Shown here: positions 14,744-16,892 of the stretch, piece by piece
Position numbering within the stretch: position 1 is the stretch's first letter
Layout of the letters: each line of letters starts with the position of its first letter
Notes under the pieces: generated by a model
Told to the model about the DNA's origin: nothing
The model's database searches: none
The model's input: only the letters and a program-made list of their open reading frames with translations
Assembly (NCBI GenBank): GCA_022361095.1
Contig: JAKSBO010000189.1
Location: 1 to 16,892, forward strand
Length of the DNA stretch: 16,892 nt
Source of the DNA: Desulfobacterales bacterium
GTDB lineage: Bacteria > Desulfobacterota > Desulfobacteria > Desulfobacterales > Desulfobacteraceae
Direction: 5' to 3'
Translations under genes and position numbers: made by a program

Positions 14744-15215
14744 AATAGACCCGGCCAATGCGTTCAATGATGGTGGTGGTGGAAATCCCCGGCTCCAATT
14801 TGATTCGGGCCACCCGTCCCCCCCGGGCCTTGACGATATCGGCCCCGATGATCTCATCCTCGGACCAGTCGGCCCCCTTGGCCAAAATATCCGGCTGGAC
14901 ACGCTGGATCAATTTTTCAGGATCCACCTCATCAAAGATCACCACATGGTCCACGGCTTCCAAAGCCGCCATCACACAGGCCCGGTCCCCCTGGCCAATG
15001 ATGGGCCGTTTTTCTCCCTTGATTTTTCGTACCGAGGCATCGGAATTCAATCCAAGGATGAGCACATCCGCCTGGTCCTTCACCGCCGAAAGATAGGTGA
15101 CATGCCCGGCGTGGACCAAATCAAAGCACCCATTGGTAAAGGCAATGGTCTTACCCTGATCCCGGTATTCTGCCACGACCTTTTCTATTTCATTCTTATC
15201 CATTATTTTTTTCAT
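14730..15215 (-). CDS. rfaE2: D-glycero-beta-D-manno-heptose-1-phosphate adenylyltransferase
   Basis: This 161-aa nucleotidyltransferase corresponds to the C-terminal half of HldE. It makes ADP-heptose for the lipopolysaccharide inner core. The CTP/ATP-binding signature TNGCFDLVHAGHVTYL holds the HxGH motif at H35-H38, followed by NSDASVRKIKGEKRPI and the C-terminal ISTTTII segment. All are typical for the stand-alone form, so a separate kinase (RfaE1) should lie elsewhere. The start at 15215 overlaps the nitrilase stop in TGATG and has AAGGA at the right distance; the frame also permits an ATG at 15239. Confidence 0.92.
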   Translation of the reverse strand: MKKIMDKNEIEKVVAEYRDQGKTIAFTNGCFDLVHAGHVTYLSAVKDQADVLILGLNSDASVRKIKGEKRPIIGQGDRACVMAALEAVDHVVIFDEVDPEKLIQRVQPDILAKGADWSEDEIIGADIVKARGGRVARIKLEPGISTTTIIERIGRVYYGDH

Positions 15216-16063
15216 CACACATCCTTGTATCCTAAACATTGCCCATACACATCGGCCCGTCTATCCCGGGCAATGGGGATAAGATCCCGGGCCTCTCTAA
15301 TTTGCTCCATGTCCACCTCGGCCAAGGCCCAATGCTCTTTTCCCCCGGCCCGGGACAGCACATTTCCCATGGGATCCACCACCTGACTCCCCCCGTCAAA
15401 CACCAAGTTCCCCTCTTTCCCCATGCGATTGGCCGCAACTACATACACCTGATTTTCAATGGCCCGGGAACCTAGCAAATTGTCCCAATGGGAAAGCCGA
15501 GGGGCAGGCCACTGGGCCGGGACCAGAATCAATTGGGCCCCCTCCAAAAACAGACGGCGGGCCAATTCAGGAAATCGCAAATCATAGCATATCATCAATC
15601 CCATTCGCCCGAATCGGGTTTCAAGGACCATGGTTTCCCCACCGGGAAGATAAAAATCATCCTCTCCTGTGAGGGGAAAAAGGTGGAGCTTGCGATATCC
15701 CGCCCGAACCTTCCCCTGGGGGTTAATATAGTAAAGGGTATTGTACACCCTTTTTTCATGGGGATCCGGGGCCAATTCAGGCAGGCTTCCCGCCCATCCC
15801 ATCTGGTATTTTTTGGCCCACCGGGATAGGTCCCCTAAAATTATAGGGGTCTCCTTGGCCCTGTCCTTGATGTGGATATTATCAAAGCCGCAGGAGAATA
15901 ACTCCGGAAGAAGAACCAAGTCAACGCCCCGGTCCTTTAATCGGGGGATTTGGCCTTCCACCCACCCCATATTAGCGTCAACCGCCCCCAATTGAATGTC
16001 AAATTGCAAGGCGCAAACCCTATATTTTAAGCCCACAGAATCTGTCTTATTATCATTTCCCAT
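15215..16063 (-). CDS. Carbon-nitrogen hydrolase (nitrilase superfamily, omega-amidase-like)
   Basis: This protein of about 282 aa has the complete nitrilase catalytic triad: E54 (LLPELFS), K125 (YRKLHLFP) and C159 (ICYDLRFPE). It hydrolyses C-N bonds of amides; overall form and motifs are nearest the YafV/omega-amidase and Nit-like branch, which repairs or deaminates keto-amides such as alpha-ketoglutaramate, but the substrate cannot be fixed. The ATG at 16063 brings the length to the usual 260-285. The frame runs on to a TTG at 16174, but those 37 residues are Gly-rich and unlike the family. A GTG at residue 10 of the chosen form is another option. No start has a good ribosome binding site. 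First gene of the operon with rfaE2 and pgeF. Confidence 0.88.
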   Translation of the reverse strand: MGNDNKTDSVGLKYRVCALQFDIQLGAVDANMGWVEGQIPRLKDRGVDLVLLPELFSCGFDNIHIKDRAKETPIILGDLSRWAKKYQMGWAGSLPELAPDPHEKRVYNTLYYINPQGKVRAGYRKLHLFPLTGEDDFYLPGGETMVLETRFGRMGLMICYDLRFPELARRLFLEGAQLILVPAQWPAPRLSHWDNLLGSRAIENQVYVVAANRMGKEGNLVFDGGSQVVDPMGNVLSRAGGKEHWALAEVDMEQIREARDLIPIARDRRADVYGQCLGYKDV

Positions 16064-16168
16064 GCCTGGGTATACCCGATTCCCCGATCCAAGGTCAATT
16101 TTTATTCCAATTCCATTTCCCGGGCCCAATTGACGACCCCTTTCCCCCATTCTATTTGGCCCAAGGCC

Positions 16169-16197
16169 TTGCAAAAAGCAATCACTCCCGATATTTA
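16169..16197 (+). promoter_or_regulatory. Putative promoter of the BKACE gene
   Basis: TTGCAA (16169-16174) and TATTTA (16192-16197) are 17 bases apart in the 171-bp divergent region between the nitrilase and BKACE genes. Transcription would start near 16204, about 30 nt before the ATG. Both boxes are only partial matches. Confidence 0.3.
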
Positions 16198-16234
16198 AAA
16201 ACTTCCATATTAAATTCTTGAAAGGAATGTCACC

Positions 16235-16892
16235 ATGGAAAAATTAATCATTACCCTGGCCCCCACAGGATCGGTCCCCACCAAGGCAAACACCCCTCAC
16301 CTGCCCGTCACCCCCGATGAAATCATTGAAACCGGCATTCAATGCGAAAAGGCCGGGGCCAGCATCATCCACGTCCACGCCCGGAATCCCAAGGACGGCT
16401 CCCCCTGCCTGGACCACGGAATATTCAAGGCCATCCACGCTGGATTAAAAGAAGAAACCAATCTCATCATCCAGATTTCCACGGGGGGACGGGCGGGCAG
16501 CGCCTATGAAAAACGGAGCAGAGCCCTGGATATCTGCCCTGAAATGGCCAGTCTCACCACAGGATCCGTCAATTTTCCCACCGCCGCCTACACCAATGAA
16601 CCCGACCTCATCACCTCCCTGGCCCGGGACATGAAGGCCCGGAACATCAAACCGGAAATGGAAATTTTTGACGTATCCATGATTCAAAATGCCCTGGAAC
16701 TTGCCCATTCCGGCCTGGCAGTCAATCCCCTCCACTTTGATTTTGTCATGGGCCTTAAGGGGGCCATCCCCGCCACCATTGAAAACCTGGTCCACCTAAA
16801 ATCCTGCATCCCCCCCACCGCCACCTGGAGTGTGGCGGGCATTGGAGCCGCCCAATTACCCATGTGCACCCACGCCCTTCTCATGGGCGGCC
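16235..16892 (+). CDS. Beta-keto acid cleavage enzyme (BKACE, DUF849), partial
   Basis: The first 219 residues of a BKACE protein are present; the end lies beyond the window. The family, typified by Kce (3-keto-5-aminohexanoate cleavage enzyme of lysine fermentation), condenses a beta-keto acid with acetyl-CoA to give acetoacetate and a new acyl-CoA, using zinc. The N-terminus has LIITLAPTGSVPTK and TPHLPVTPDE, then the zinc ligands H46 and H48 in HVHARNP and S82 in ISTGGRAG, at the same numbers as in Kce. The later GLKGAIPAT and ATWSVAGIGAAQLP segments are also typical. AAAGGA precedes the ATG at eight bases. The substrate is unknown: family members accept many beta-keto acids, and no lysine-pathway neighbours are visible. 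Confidence 0.92.
   Translation, partial: MEKLIITLAPTGSVPTKANTPHLPVTPDEIIETGIQCEKAGASIIHVHARNPKDGSPCLDHGIFKAIHAGLKEETNLIIQISTGGRAGSAYEKRSRALDICPEMASLTTGSVNFPTAAYTNEPDLITSLARDMKARNIKPEMEIFDVSMIQNALELAHSGLAVNPLHFDFVMGLKGAIPATIENLVHLKSCIPPTATWSVAGIGAAQLPMCTHALLMGG

Noticed and set aside
14744..14902. Upstream extension of the PgeF frame
   Set aside because: The extra 53 residues overlap the adenylyltransferase gene in another frame, are Pro/Arg/Ser-rich and do not belong to the YfiH family.
14610..15386. 258-codon plus-strand open frame
   Set aside because: It lies opposite three well-recognised minus-strand genes and shows no family motifs; long open antisense frames follow from their codon use.
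1..16892. CRISPR array, tRNA, rRNA, integrase or restriction genes
   Set aside because: No regularly spaced repeats, tRNA-like cloverleaf with CCA-end arms, or proteins of those families were seen on either strand.

Overview
The window most likely comes from a sulfate-reducing Desulfobacterota (Desulfobacteraceae-like) chromosome. This is inferred from protein style and gene content: a phenylacetate-CoA ligase paired with a two-ACT-domain protein, a split ATP synthase operon carrying only Fo genes, a stand-alone heptose-phosphate adenylyltransferase, a DUF849/BKACE enzyme, and a sensor kinase whose C-terminal half has the typical deltaproteobacterial form. No marker gene fixes the species.

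Layout. Positions 1-670 carry an open frame on the minus strand that runs off the left edge, then a structured segment (about 290-455) that resembles 6S RNA, then a likely promoter. A plus-strand cluster follows: a LapA-like membrane protein (671-1081), MutS (1103-3760) and an exported N-acetylmuramoyl-L-alanine amidase (from 3757) that is broken by a one-base frameshift in an A7 run. Next come a crotonase (5721-6509), a 122-bp palindromic, MITE-like element (6529-6650), phenylacetate-CoA ligase (6675-7979) and its ACT partner (7994-8422). These last genes suggest aryl- or acyl-CoA metabolism. A 13-bp hairpin and a possible gene remnant separate them from the next block.

Positions 8756-11918 hold a minus-strand operon, read in the order PilZ protein, 104-aa unknown protein, ParA ATPase with an N-terminal zinc ribbon, and a membrane sensor kinase that has lost the phospho-accepting histidine segment. 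This is the least familiar assembly in the window and the best candidate for an undescribed system. It may be a c-di-GMP-responsive, ParA-based positioning module with a His-less kinase-like output, but its function is not established.

Positions 12176-13830 are the Fo part of ATP synthase on the minus strand (AtpZ, AtpI, subunit a, subunit c). A promoter can be seen in front of it and a strong terminator behind it. Subunit c keeps several residues of the sodium-binding signature. Positions 13955-16063 are a tight minus-strand operon of a nitrilase-family amidohydrolase, an HldE/RfaE2-type adenylyltransferase and the peptidoglycan editing factor PgeF. A BKACE-family gene starts divergently at 16235 and runs off the right edge.
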